A stretch of DNA of 64,000 nucleotides. It comes from Ruminococcus sp. XPD3002 (lineage in GTDB: Bacteria; Bacillota; Clostridia; Oscillospirales; Ruminococcaceae). Positions 42,374-52,261 of the stretch are shown here, piece after piece (positions within the stretch are counted from its first letter, which is position 1; the number at the start of each line of letters is the position of its first letter). The DNA is taken from assembly GCA_900119535.1 (NCBI GenBank), contig FPJT01000007.1, positions 146,317 to 210,316 of the forward strand. Reading direction: 5' to 3'. The notes below the pieces were generated by a model, which made no database searches, was not told the origin of the DNA, and worked only from the letters and a program-made list of their open reading frames with translations. A program made the position numbers and the translations under genes.

Positions 42374-45300
42374 TTATTCAGCCGAAAAGGTTTTTCCGTC
42401 TATCAGGTATGAACAAGGAAGTGAATTAACTATCTTTGCATCCATCTGCTGTATCGCCAGTGCATCCATAGGAGTTACACCGTCGCCGTTGTTGTAAACG
42501 TCCGCATTTCTGAGAGCCTTTGCCGAGAGACCGTATTTTGAACTGTTGGCTGTATACTGCAATATGCATAGTGCGTCCGCAAGACTTGCTTCGCCGTCCT
42601 CGTTCACATCGCCCATAGTGATAGACAGCTTTTTGTAACCTGCCGAGATATCTGCGGCAGATATCTTTCCGTTGCCGTCGAGGTCGGCAGCAACGTTATA
42701 GTCAGGGGTTTCCGCAATATAAGGACCGAGAAGCTTTATATCGTGAGTTGTAAACGCTCCGTCGCCGTTGATATCTCCCATGACCGTATCACATTTCGGA
42801 AGCTCTACGGTCTGGAAAGAGTGAAGCGGTGAAGGCTTGAACTGGCGCCACTCATTATGCGTTCCCTCAGGCTCTAATATCTGTTCATCCGAAAGCATGA
42901 ACCAGTCATAGTTACCGTAAACATCGTCCCATGTAGTATCTATATGGAAATTTTTTCCGCCTATATTTACTATGTTCCACGCATGGTCCTTGGTTTTCAC
43001 ATAACAGGTCTCAAGACCTGCTTCATTCAGCAGAAGGTTATAAGTTCTTGCATAGCCTTCGCACACAGCGATACCGTCCATGAATACGGATGTATCAGCG
43101 TGATTTTCGGCATCATCGTTATCTGCCTTAGCGTATTCCGTATTACTGCATACCCAGTCGTGAAGGGCTTTTGCTTTTTCTATGTCGGACATGTTCTCGT
43201 CTGTGACCTCGGATACGACCTTCTTAGCATTGTTTAATATCCAACGGTTCAGGAAACCGACATCTGTACCTCTGTAAAAGTTATTTCTGATAAAAGGATC
43301 ATATTCCTCAGCAAACTCAGTGCTGCTTCCCTCTACAACTTCTTTGCCGTTAAGCATCATAAGAGACTTACAGCCGCAGAAGGCGTCGTCGGTCAGAACG
43401 GAATCATCCGATATATTCAGGTTTGTAAGTGAAGAACAGTCATAAAAAGCGTGATCGGCTATCTCCGCTTTCTGCTTAAAAGTAACTTCTTCCAGTGCGG
43501 TGTCCGAGTGGAAAGCATTATATCCTATGGACGAGGTACCGTCTATAACCAATGAGCTTAACTTATCGCAGTTTGTAAATGCAAGACTATCTATCACTGC
43601 CGAACCCTTTACATATATTTTTTCAAGGTCTTTTTTGTTTGAAAATGAACGTGATTTTATAACTGTCTTTCCCTTCGGAAGGACGAGTTCTTTTACATTT
43701 GCTCCTTCTTTGATATACAGTTCATCTATATCAGGCGAAAATGACAGCTCAGTCAGGACAGTTTTTTTAGGCAGTGTTATGATATCTACGCAGGAACCCG
43801 AACGGAATGACAGCTTTTTCAGGTTATTGCCGATTATATGTGAGGCATTAAGAGTACAATTTCCGGGAAGTTCAAGTTCTTCATTGCCGATATGAAGTAC
43901 AAGCAGGTCATTACGATCAATATCATCATTATAATAATCATCGTTGGCATAATAAAATGAATCTACGATCCGTATATACTTCCAGTATTCAGAAACATCC
44001 CTGCCACCGTCAATATCCAGTTCATCGCTATTTATGATAAGCTCTCCCACTTTTCCGCTTATCGAACAGCAATTCAGTTCCTTTACACCTGAAGGGATAG
44101 TCAGCTTATCAAGGTCGATATTCTGAAACGCATTTCTGATGACTTCAACGTCTTCGGGTATAGTGAATTCGCCTGTTCTGCCTGTCGGGAAAAGTACCAT
44201 TTCTTTTCCGTCCTTTGTATAGATACAGCCGTCGACCGACTTATACTTTTTATTTGAATCACTTACGGAAAAAGATGTTATATTCTTATTCAGTCCGATA
44301 AATAATTTATCGTATCCGTCATAGTTGTCGGGGAAGCTTAACTCTCCGCTTTTTCCGATCGGGATAAAAAGAAGATCATCATTTCTCTCCGTAATTTCAG
44401 GATCAACTCCGTAAAAAGGATCTGTCGCGAACGGAACACCGTCTATATCATAATATATATTATTATCATCATCTATATTGACATCTGTAAGATATTTGCA
44501 CTCACTGAAAGGAAACTTATCACCGTTTCCGATACTTATCACAGATGCAGGAATATCTATAGATTTTATTTTAGTACGTGAAAAGGCACCTTCATCTATA
44601 AACTGTAAATTGCTTCCGAGCTTTACCTCTTCAAGACTGGTGCAGCATAAAAATGCACTGTACATAATATCTTTCACACTGTCCGGAATAGTAATTTCCT
44701 TTAGTGAAGTGCAGTATGCAAAAGCCATTCCATCTATCATTTCCAGTCCTTCAGGAAGATCGATATGCTCAATTGCCGTGCAATCAGAAAAAGCAGAGTA
44801 ATTAATTGTGGTGATATTCTCGGAAAGCTTTATCTCCTTAAGCTCCTTGCAGTAACTGCAAAATTCATAGGGAATAGTTTTTACCGAATCAGGGATCGAG
44901 ATACTTTCTATTCCTGAATATGAGAATTGACCATCGCCCAGATCAATCAGACCTTCAGGCAATTCAACTTTTTTCAGTAACGGACAGTTTGAGAAAGAAA
45001 AAGCACCAAGGCTTTCAACTCCCGGCAGTATAATGACCTCTTCAAGAGAGTCGCTCATTTCGCATAAATAGTTTGGGAGATTTTTAATCGTCCCCGGGAT
45101 AGTCAAAGACTTTACAGGGCAGTCTTTGTTATTGAAAACGTAAGGCTGTATGTCTGTAACGGGAAGCCCGTCGATATGGTCTGGGATAACAACTTTTTCA
45201 TTTCCACCGTTATAAGAGAGTATCCTGATGCTGTCATCATATTTTAAATACTCAAACCCATCCTTGTTAAATATCCTTTCAGCTTCAAGTTCATAATCAG

Positions 45301-45412
45301 ATTCATATTCATAAGGCGAATAGTAATCATAATCAGCGAACGCTGTACCTTCTCCGATGCATGTGCATGACAGTGCAAGCGCCGCTGACAGTGCTATAAT
45401 TCTTTTTTTCAT
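42374..45412 (-). CDS. Secreted LRR-transglutaminase-like-double dockerin protein (paralogue)
   Basis: 1012 residues with the same layout as 20971-24216: signal peptide (about 1-26), BspA-type leucine-rich repeats to about 690, transglutaminase-like domain about 745-840 (GIAVCEGYA, KDHAWNIV, HIDTTWDD: Cys-His-Asp present), a degenerate dockerin-like pair (GDINGDGAFTTHDI, ADLDGNGKISAADI) and a canonical dockerin (GDVNEDGEASLADALCILQ, NADVYNNGDGVTPMDALAIQ). The region after the signal peptide is Tyr/Asp/Glu-rich. Likely displayed on the cellulosome or cell surface; the substrate of the cysteine-type domain is unknown. Confidence 0.9.
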   Translation of the reverse strand: MKKRIIALSAALALSCTCIGEGTAFADYDYYSPYEYESDYELEAERIFNKDGFEYLKYDDSIRILSYNGGNEKVVIPDHIDGLPVTDIQPYVFNNKDCPVKSLTIPGTIKNLPNYLCEMSDSLEEVIILPGVESLGAFSFSNCPLLKKVELPEGLIDLGDGQFSYSGIESISIPDSVKTIPYEFCSYCKELKEIKLSENITTINYSAFSDCTAIEHIDLPEGLEMIDGMAFAYCTSLKEITIPDSVKDIMYSAFLCCTSLEEVKLGSNLQFIDEGAFSRTKIKSIDIPASVISIGNGDKFPFSECKYLTDVNIDDDNNIYYDIDGVPFATDPFYGVDPEITERNDDLLFIPIGKSGELSFPDNYDGYDKLFIGLNKNITSFSVSDSNKKYKSVDGCIYTKDGKEMVLFPTGRTGEFTIPEDVEVIRNAFQNIDLDKLTIPSGVKELNCCSISGKVGELIINSDELDIDGGRDVSEYWKYIRIVDSFYYANDDYYNDDIDRNDLLVLHIGNEELELPGNCTLNASHIIGNNLKKLSFRSGSCVDIITLPKKTVLTELSFSPDIDELYIKEGANVKELVLPKGKTVIKSRSFSNKKDLEKIYVKGSAVIDSLAFTNCDKLSSLVIDGTSSIGYNAFHSDTALEEVTFKQKAEIADHAFYDCSSLTNLNISDDSVLTDDAFCGCKSLMMLNGKEVVEGSSTEFAEEYDPFIRNNFYRGTDVGFLNRWILNNAKKVVSEVTDENMSDIEKAKALHDWVCSNTEYAKADNDDAENHADTSVFMDGIAVCEGYARTYNLLLNEAGLETCYVKTKDHAWNIVNIGGKNFHIDTTWDDVYGNYDWFMLSDEQILEPEGTHNEWRQFKPSPLHSFQTVELPKCDTVMGDINGDGAFTTHDIKLLGPYIAETPDYNVAADLDGNGKISAADISAGYKKLSITMGDVNEDGEASLADALCILQYTANSSKYGLSAKALRNADVYNNGDGVTPMDALAIQQMDAKIVNSLPCSYLIDGKTFSAE

Positions 45413-45723
45413 ATGTTAGCCCCCCCCTAAAGATATGTCTATAAAATAATTGTACAACAAGTAATTCCGAAAATCAATGTTCACTTGTTGTTTTCTGCGT
45501 CTTGCACAAACATACAAGTTTACTGCTGTACAAACCGCACAGGCAAAATAAACAGTACGCTTTATCCGTTTAAATGATACAGCCGCAAAAAAACGCTGAA
45601 CTTATCGTATCCCCGACTGTTTCAACCATAGCAGTGAAGGAGGATGATCTTCAACATTTCAATATTGTAATGTTCAGTAATATAAAAAACAGGACAGATC
45701 ATCATAACTGAGTTATAATAAAT

Positions 45724-45840
45724 GTGTACTCAATAACCGCCTAAAGGTGGTTATTGCCCCGAACTTTGTTCGGGGAGCGCAAATTCTTCATGTCAAGCTC
45801 ATTTTGCTCTTTCGGGCAAAAAAGCAGATACGAATAAAGG
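45724..45840 (+). repeat. Dispersed leader element, copy 2 (before esterase gene)
   Basis: GTGTACTCAATAACCGCC..GGTGGTTATTGCCCCGAA..TTCGGGGAGCGCAAATTCTT.. and a CTTTCGGGCAAAA block, ending 36 bp before the next ATG. Homologous to 29799-29945. Partial copies of its GTGTACTCAATAACCGC end lie at 57289-57305 (minus strand) and, diverged, at 42190. The remaining 45413-45723 sequence is AT-rich with no gene seen. Confidence 0.65.
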
Positions 45841-45875
45841 TTCAATAAAACAATAATCTCAGGAGGAATACACAA

Positions 45876-47144
45876 ATGAAGAAAAAGACTTTGATAATCG
45901 CAGGACTTATGATAGCAGCAATAGGTGCAGGCATAACAGCAAAGGTTCTTAACAGACCTGAGAAGATAAGCACTTTCAGCGATAACGTGACCGCAGTAAA
46001 TGAACTCACAGTTCCCGAAAATGCAAGAGTGATAGCTTTAGGCGAAGCCACTCACGGCAACAGTGAATTCCAGCAGCTGAAACTTACGGTATTCAAAAGA
46101 CTTGTTGAGACAACCAACGTCAGAGCCCTTATCATTGAGGGAGATTTCGGCGGATGCGCTCTCGCAAATGAATACATTAACGGCGGCGAGGGAACAGCTG
46201 AGGAGGTCACAAAAAAGCTCGGATACCGTATATACCACACCGACGAGATGTGCGAGCTTGTGGAGTGGATGCATGACTATAACGAGACCGCAGCAGAAGA
46301 TGACAAGGTTCGTCTCTACGGCGCAGATATACAGAACGATATGTGCAATGTACAGCTTATCAAGGATTTCTACGCTCAGGCAGCTCCCGATAAAGCGGCA
46401 GATTATTCCGCTAAGTTCGACGAGCTTTTCGGAACAGAAGAAGACTCATATAATATTGCAGACTATGATGAAATGATAGAACTTATCGATGATGTCGCAG
46501 AAGATATGGACAAAAGCTGTGATTCATACGAAGCAGCAGTCGGCAAGGAGAAGTTCGAGACAGTCCGTAATGCAGACGAGATGCTCAGATGCTATCTTGA
46601 TTACCGTGAAAAAGAGCGTTTTTCCGCATACTACCGTGACACAAAGATGAAGGAAAACGTTGAACGTGTTCTTGAGATCGAAGAGAAAGAGCATAACGGC
46701 AGACTCATGCTTGCCTGCCACAACGGTCATATGTCCAAGAACCAGTCCACTAAATTCACATTCCTCGGCAAGTTCCTTCACGAGGAAATGGGCGATGAAT
46801 ATTTTGCAATAGGCACCGATTTCTACATCTCCAGAGATAATCTTCCCTCAGGCAATGACGGCAGCAGAAAGGTCCATAAATTCTGCTCGGCTGATCCGCT
46901 TGCTTATCAGGCAAAACAGTACGGCAAGGACGGCTGTTATCTGGATATGACTGCTATAAGTGAAAGTGATCCCATGTATCACATTGTAAACAGTCCCATG
47001 AAAACAGGAACACTCGGTGAGCAGTACAACATAATGATGCGTCTCCTGAAGCAGAGCTATCAGCTGAACTATGCCCCTACAGAAATGTACGATGCCATGA
47101 TCCTGATATACGAAACCAGTCCCGTAGAAATATGGCAGAACTGA
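45876..47144 (+). CDS. Erythromycin esterase family protein
   Basis: 422 residues with an N-terminal hydrophobic anchor or signal (about 5-22). VIALGEATHGNSEFQQLK carries the catalytic-loop His, ALIIEGDFGGC the conserved Glu, then RLYGADIQND and LMLACHNGHMSKN, all typical of the EreA/EreB/succinoglycan-biosynthesis family. True Ere enzymes open the macrolide lactone; many family members have other unknown esterase-type roles, so resistance should not be assumed. AGGAGG site. Single gene behind a dispersed leader element. Confidence 0.88.
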   Translation: MKKKTLIIAGLMIAAIGAGITAKVLNRPEKISTFSDNVTAVNELTVPENARVIALGEATHGNSEFQQLKLTVFKRLVETTNVRALIIEGDFGGCALANEYINGGEGTAEEVTKKLGYRIYHTDEMCELVEWMHDYNETAAEDDKVRLYGADIQNDMCNVQLIKDFYAQAAPDKAADYSAKFDELFGTEEDSYNIADYDEMIELIDDVAEDMDKSCDSYEAAVGKEKFETVRNADEMLRCYLDYREKERFSAYYRDTKMKENVERVLEIEEKEHNGRLMLACHNGHMSKNQSTKFTFLGKFLHEEMGDEYFAIGTDFYISRDNLPSGNDGSRKVHKFCSADPLAYQAKQYGKDGCYLDMTAISESDPMYHIVNSPMKTGTLGEQYNIMMRLLKQSYQLNYAPTEMYDAMILIYETSPVEIWQN

Positions 47145-47172
47145 CATGTCGGATTTTACAACGATGATACGA

Positions 47173-47421
47173 TCAGCGCTTTATCCTGAGACTGACGATA
47201 TTTGCAGCCTGCATCAAAAGATCATCTCCGCTGTCTGATTTCACAAAGACATCATATTCAGGCATCAAGACCTCAAAGCCGCTTTTACTGTCCCCTTTTA
47301 CTTTTCCAATGGTCTTTTCACCAAGATATATTTTGCAAGGGGTAACGGCTCCGTAGCCATACTCACATTCGGTAATATCATGTTTCTTGCAGTGCGGACA
47401 AAAAGCTATTGGCAGAAACAT
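47173..47421 (-). CDS. Small Cys-containing protein, uncertain
   Basis: 82 residues if started at MFLPIAFCPHCKKHD; the longer frame to 47565 would overlap the start region of the next gene. It has one CPHC pair and a later EC..., hinting at a half zinc ribbon, and a beta-rich rest (PCKIYLGEKTIGKVKGDSKSGF). No clear ribosome site precedes the chosen ATG and no family is recognised. It converges on the esterase gene. Confidence 0.4.
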   Translation of the reverse strand: MFLPIAFCPHCKKHDITECEYGYGAVTPCKIYLGEKTIGKVKGDSKSGFEVLMPEYDVFVKSDSGDDLLMQAANIVSLRIKR

Positions 47422-47599
47422 ACAATTATCCAAGGAAAATTTGTGCAGCTTTACAAAGTTTAAAAAAAGGTGAGACTTTTTTCGTTCTGAAAAGACTAAG
47501 TTATAGAAGCAGATAAATGCTTTAGTAAAGGAGGTAATTGCAATGGATATGAACCCCTCATTCAAAATATGTAAACATTACATTCAAGGAGGTCTTACT

Positions 47600-48823
47600 A
47601 TGAGAAAGTTATTTACATCGTTAGTAGCTGCTTCAATTGTAGCAAGTTCAGCTTTTGTTCCGTTAAGTGCAATTGCAGATGAAAAAAATATTGATTTTGA
47701 TGAACCGGAACTCTATCATTCTGTAAATGATTACACTGAAAAAGAGAAGCAATTATATGAATTGTTACAGAGGCATGATCCGATTCCGCTGTCTGAAATA
47801 CAAGCAATAGTTCAAGCAATAGTTGGTACATATGAACCTGTATCACAAGAAGAAATAGATGCTGAGAATAAGTATTACGCTGAACATTATGGTTTAGGAA
47901 GTGTTCGAGGTAATAATGATGATGAGTTAAATAGGCATTCAGATATAGGCACGACTATCATGAACGTCAGTGCGGAAGATGATGTTATAAAAAACTATTC
48001 CTATTTCAATTCTCTCAACAGGGAAGAATTACTGGAGGAATACAACCTGTATTGCAGGGAAATAGGAAAAGATGAGATCGTTCCGCTTTACATTACAGAG
48101 GAAGGTATCATCAAAGACGATTTCATAAAAAACCATGCCATAAACATGATGAAACACAATTTTGCTCCAACACATTATAGGCTTGAACCATCATATAAAT
48201 GGAAGGCTGAACGCTCAAGCTACGGTTGGAATAGCAAAGCGTTTCTATCTGCTGTGAATAGCAAACTTGAAGCAGGCAAACTTGAAGCAGGCAAACTTGA
48301 AGCAGGCAGACTTAGAGCAGACACAGAATATGATCTATCATATTACGGCTTTGATAAAGCTGAAAATGATATTGAGGAAGTTCAAGTGGAATATGATCAA
48401 AGCAGAATACGAATAGCGTATCAGGATTGGACGAAGAGTGTTTATAATAATATCACAAGTATTAAAGATGCCGAAGAAAGAGTGTGTGAATTTTTACGCT
48501 GCGAACTGACACTTTATTATTCTGATTTCTTTAAGGATTTTTGCCGTAACTGCGAAGGAGATATACCTGAATTCGATATGACATGGACGGGATGTTATTT
48601 ATCCGGAGGTTCAAAAGAATTTAAACTGGATAAAGGAGATGCCAATGTTGACGGCGAGGTCGGACTTGCTGATGCTCTGACAATACTTCAGTTTATTGCT
48701 AACTCTCAGAAATATCCTATGTATGAAGAAGGCTTTGAGGTTGCTGATATCGTCGGCGACGGCGACGGCGTTACTCCTCTTGATGCACTCGAGATACAGA
48801 AGTGGGATGCAAACATATTCTGA
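47600..48823 (+). CDS. Secreted dockerin protein with unknown N-terminal domain
   Basis: 407 residues from ATG at 47600 (AAGGAGG site). Signal peptide about 1-26 (ends SAIAD). The N-terminal 320 residues are acidic and show no recognised catalytic domain. A run of KLEAG units (about 222-241), encoded by a 15-bp tandem repeat, sits in the middle. The C-terminus is a canonical dockerin (GDANVDGEVGLADALTILQ, ADIVGDGDGVTPLDALEIQ). The protein probably delivers an unknown function to the cellulosome. Confidence 0.85.
   Translation: MRKLFTSLVAASIVASSAFVPLSAIADEKNIDFDEPELYHSVNDYTEKEKQLYELLQRHDPIPLSEIQAIVQAIVGTYEPVSQEEIDAENKYYAEHYGLGSVRGNNDDELNRHSDIGTTIMNVSAEDDVIKNYSYFNSLNREELLEEYNLYCREIGKDEIVPLYITEEGIIKDDFIKNHAINMMKHNFAPTHYRLEPSYKWKAERSSYGWNSKAFLSAVNSKLEAGKLEAGKLEAGRLRADTEYDLSYYGFDKAENDIEEVQVEYDQSRIRIAYQDWTKSVYNNITSIKDAEERVCEFLRCELTLYYSDFFKDFCRNCEGDIPEFDMTWTGCYLSGGSKEFKLDKGDANVDGEVGLADALTILQFIANSQKYPMYEEGFEVADIVGDGDGVTPLDALEIQKWDANIF
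48263..48322 (+). repeat. 15-bp tandem repeat inside the dockerin gene
   Basis: AAACTTGAAGCAGGC three times exactly (48263-48307) and a fourth diverged copy, encoding (KLEAG)3-RLRAD. In-frame copy number can vary by slippage. Confidence 0.9.
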
Positions 48824-48901
48824 CGCCTTTATAAATCCACTCTCTTATAAAGCCGAGTCCCCTTTATGGGGACTTGGCACTGATAAAAAATATTGGTTAT
48901 C

Positions 48902-48946
48902 AACCGCCTGAGTATCGGATCTCACCGTTATTCAGGCGGTTTTTTA
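48902..48946 (+). terminator. Terminator of the 47600 gene
   Basis: AACCGCCTGA...TTCAGGCGGTT followed by a T run. An extra hairpin GAGTCCCC-TTTAT-GGGGACT lies just upstream at about 48852-48878. Confidence 0.85.
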
Positions 48947-49047
48947 TCGTAACCTTGCAGCTTTTCAAAAGTTAAAGACTTGTTAAGAATTTCCGTGTTA
49001 TAATCAAAGCATAGAGAACACCGATACAAGATACGGAGGAATGAACT

Positions 49048-51426
49048 ATGTTCTGGAGAATACTGAAAAAAGATCTGAAACGAAAGAAGACAATGAATAT
49101 CATTTTACTGATGTTCGTGATACTGTGCTCAATGCTTGCGGCGGCAAGTCTGAACAATATCGTCGCAGTAACGGGCGGCATTGATTACTTTATAAAGACC
49201 TCGGATGCCCCCGATGTAAAGATCAGTATGCCGTTTGATCAGGATCTGGATAAGAAACTCATCGCTCTCCCCGAAGTGGAAAAAGTGAAGGTCGAAGAGG
49301 GATTCTACCTGACACCGGATCATTTCAAATTGAACGGAGAAAAACACAAGGACCTTATCAACGGAACAGGCTTTTTCTCTGATAAGGAGTTTGGCTGTAA
49401 ATATTTTGATGCTGAAGATCGTGAGATCACAGGTGTTCCTGAAGAAAGCTTTTACTGCACAAAAAACTTCTTGCAGGGTGTTTCATTGGAAAAGGGTGAT
49501 TTTTTGACTGTCACTATCGCTGAGGAAACCTTTTCTCTCAGGTTTGAGGGGATATTCAAAACAGCTGCCCATGATACTAATAATTCCTCCTCACCCCTTA
49601 TCATACTCAATGGCACTGACTGGGATAAGATGAACAAGGCATCGGAAAGCTCTGCTTTCATGAAAGAAAAGACCTTATATGTTAAAACCAATGACATTGA
49701 TGCCGTTACAAAGGCGGCCGGAGATACAGAAGGCATTTCCATTTACACAAAGGACCACTTTTCAAGCTATTTTATGTATGATATGATCACTGCCTATATT
49801 CTGCTGGCAGCTTGTGTTCTGCTTGTGGCAGCAGCCTTTGTAACGCTTCGTTTTGCCATCGGCTTTACGATCTCGGAGGAATTTCGTGAGATAGGCGTTA
49901 TGAAAGCAGTCGGCATTCAGAACGGCGGTATCCGCAGTATTTATATCACAAAATACGCGGCTATTGCTATTATCGGCTCTGTGATCGGATATGCAGGCTC
50001 GATACCGCTCAGCAGCTATCTACTTAAATCGGTATCACGAAATATCGTGTTCAGCGGAAACAATACCATGATCGGAATTGCCGGTTCTGCCGCTGTAATC
50101 GTACTGATGCTGTTATTCAGCTACGGATGCACAAGAGGGATAAAAAAGATGTCACCGATCGATGCAGTCCGCAGCGGTCAGACAGGTGAACGTTTCGGGA
50201 AAAGAAGCGTTATGCACCTGGGACGCTCAAAGCTTCCTTCAACGGGGTTTATGGCGGTGAATGACGTTCTCAGCGCACCTAAGCAGTTTTCGATCATTAC
50301 AGTCGTATTTACTCTGTGTGTGCTGATGATGACAGTCATGTCCAATATGGCAAATACACTGTCCAGCGACAAACCGATCTTTTTATTCGGGATACCTGTT
50401 GAAACAGATGCGTCTATCCTTGACAATGAGATCAACAATAACTCTATCAAACAAGCTATGGAAGAATCCATGAAAACCAATGACGGCTGGAAATCTCTTG
50501 TGAAAGAAACGGAAAAGATGCTTGAAGAGAATGGTATACCGGGGAAAGCCACCATCACAATGAGCTGTATCTATACAACTACCCATAACGATAACAACGC
50601 AGGTATCTCTTACCTTGTCACAAGAAATGCACCGGCAGACGGATTTGTTTATGATGCCGGCAGCGCTCCGATGAAACCCGATGAAGCAGCACTTACCTCT
50701 GCTGCTATGGAAAAGCTGGAGACAGAGATCGGCGACAGGATCAAGGTCAATATTGGCGGTACTGAAAAGGAGTTCATCATCACAGGTACATTCTCAACCT
50801 TTATCAATAATGGTATGGCTGCAAGGCTTTGTGAAGATGCAGAGCTGAATCTGGAGAAGATCAATAATAACATGGGTGTTCAGATACAGTTCGACGGAAC
50901 GCCTGATAAAAAGCAAATCGAGAGAAATATTGAAAAACTGAAAGAAGTAACAGGCGGCGAAAAAATTTACACGAACGCCAAGATGGTGGAAACCTTTACC
51001 GAAATGTCCGGCACACTGAACAGCGTCAAGCAGATGATGATGCTCATGACAGTTATCGTTACAGCACTGATCGTGATACTGATGGAGCGCAGCTTCATCT
51101 CAAAGGAAAAGAGTGAGATAGCACTGATGAAAGCAGTGGGAATTCAGAACGGTTCTGTGATCGGACAGCATACTCTGCGTTTCGTTATGACTGCTGTCAT
51201 TGCGGTTATTCTCGCATCTGTGATCGTACTCCCGATGAGTAAGGCACTTCTCACATTCATCTTCGCTCAGATCGGAAGTGTTTCCTCCACAGGGATCGCC
51301 TTCGATGCTGTTGAGATATTTGCAGTCTGCCCTGCTATACTGATCGGTGTGGCGTTCATTGGTACGCTTCTGACCGCGCTTTATACGAAAACCATCAAGG
51401 CAAGCGATACCGCTTCTATTGAATAA
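49048..51426 (+). CDS. FtsX-type ABC transporter permease
   Basis: 792 residues. N-terminal helix after MFWRILKKDLKRKKTMNIIL, an extracytoplasmic region (about 45-240), three FtsX helices with FREIGVMKAVGIQNGGIRSIYI, a second N-terminal-type helix (about 415-435), a second external region and three C-terminal helices with EIALMKAVGIQNGSVIG. This duplicated FtsX layout with two soluble domains occurs in exporters or signalling complexes for antimicrobial peptides. Partner ATPase follows directly; a fragment of a paralogue is at 24427. GGAGG site. Confidence 0.93.
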   Translation: MFWRILKKDLKRKKTMNIILLMFVILCSMLAAASLNNIVAVTGGIDYFIKTSDAPDVKISMPFDQDLDKKLIALPEVEKVKVEEGFYLTPDHFKLNGEKHKDLINGTGFFSDKEFGCKYFDAEDREITGVPEESFYCTKNFLQGVSLEKGDFLTVTIAEETFSLRFEGIFKTAAHDTNNSSSPLIILNGTDWDKMNKASESSAFMKEKTLYVKTNDIDAVTKAAGDTEGISIYTKDHFSSYFMYDMITAYILLAACVLLVAAAFVTLRFAIGFTISEEFREIGVMKAVGIQNGGIRSIYITKYAAIAIIGSVIGYAGSIPLSSYLLKSVSRNIVFSGNNTMIGIAGSAAVIVLMLLFSYGCTRGIKKMSPIDAVRSGQTGERFGKRSVMHLGRSKLPSTGFMAVNDVLSAPKQFSIITVVFTLCVLMMTVMSNMANTLSSDKPIFLFGIPVETDASILDNEINNNSIKQAMEESMKTNDGWKSLVKETEKMLEENGIPGKATITMSCIYTTTHNDNNAGISYLVTRNAPADGFVYDAGSAPMKPDEAALTSAAMEKLETEIGDRIKVNIGGTEKEFIITGTFSTFINNGMAARLCEDAELNLEKINNNMGVQIQFDGTPDKKQIERNIEKLKEVTGGEKIYTNAKMVETFTEMSGTLNSVKQMMMLMTVIVTALIVILMERSFISKEKSEIALMKAVGIQNGSVIGQHTLRFVMTAVIAVILASVIVLPMSKALLTFIFAQIGSVSSTGIAFDAVEIFAVCPAILIGVAFIGTLLTALYTKTIKASDTASIE

Positions 51427-51439
51427 GGAGGATATTATC

Positions 51440-52210
51440 ATGAATACCGTTTTACAGACAAAAGGACTTTGCAAGACATACATCGTGAACAAGCGTCAGA
51501 ATAACGTTCTGAAAAATATCGACCTGACTATTTCCGAGGGCGAAATGGTAGCGATCATGGGACCGTCAGGTTCCGGAAAATCCACACTGCTCTACTGCGT
51601 TTCGGGAATGGACAGAGTTACCGCAGGCGAAGTCATATTTAACGGCAAAGAAACTGCCAGACTCTCGGACAAGTCACTTTCACAGCTCAGACTGGATGAA
51701 ATGGGATTTATCTTCCAGCAGATGTATATGATGAAAAATCTTTCCGTACTGGATAACATTATTCTTCCGGCAGTCAAATCGAAAAGGAACACCGAGAGCC
51801 GCAAGGCGACTGAGGAACGCGGAAGGCAGCTTATGCGCAGGCTCGGTATCGGCGATGTGGGAGATAATGACATCAACGAGGTATCGGGCGGTCAGCTTCA
51901 GAGGGCGTGTATCTGCCGCAGTATGATAAACTCACCCAAAATGATATTTGCCGATGAACCTACGGGAGCGCTGAACCGTTCCAGCTCTGATGAAGTCATG
52001 AACGAACTTCTCTCCCTTAATCGTGACGGCACAACGATCATGTGCGTAACGCACGATCCCAAGGTAGCCGCTAAGTGCAGCCGAATTCTTTACATAATGG
52101 ACGGCGGTATCATGGGCGAAAAGGAAATGGGACATTTTAATGGCGGTGACAAGGAGCTTCGTGACCGTGAACGTGAACTGAATAACTGGCTGATGGAACA
52201 AGGCTGGTGA
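51440..52210 (+). CDS. ABC transporter ATP-binding protein (MacB/LolD type)
   Basis: 256 residues from ATG at 51440 (AAGGAGG): Walker A GPSGSGKSTLLY (about 41-52), signature variant VSGGQLQRACICRSM, Walker B KMIFADEPTGALN and MCVTHDPKVAAKCSR. This subfamily pairs with FtsX-type permeases. Overlaps nothing and lies 14 bp after the permease. Confidence 0.96.
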   Translation: MNTVLQTKGLCKTYIVNKRQNNVLKNIDLTISEGEMVAIMGPSGSGKSTLLYCVSGMDRVTAGEVIFNGKETARLSDKSLSQLRLDEMGFIFQQMYMMKNLSVLDNIILPAVKSKRNTESRKATEERGRQLMRRLGIGDVGDNDINEVSGGQLQRACICRSMINSPKMIFADEPTGALNRSSSDEVMNELLSLNRDGTTIMCVTHDPKVAAKCSRILYIMDGGIMGEKEMGHFNGGDKELRDRERELNNWLMEQGW

Positions 52211-52213
52211 TAC

Positions 52214-52242
52214 TTGTAATATTGCTGCCGATATGGTACAAT
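52214..52242 (+). promoter_or_regulatory. Internal promoter of the two-component genes
   Basis: TTGTAA, 17 bp, TACAAT, 20 bp upstream of the response regulator ATG, so the regulator pair can be transcribed without the transporter. Confidence 0.6.
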
Positions 52243-52261
52243 AGTGGTAGGTGGTGATTAT

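Noticed and set aside
45876-47144. Calling the gene a macrolide resistance determinant
   Set aside because: The family is functionally diverse and this member has an N-terminal export or anchor segment unlike cytoplasmic EreA/EreB.
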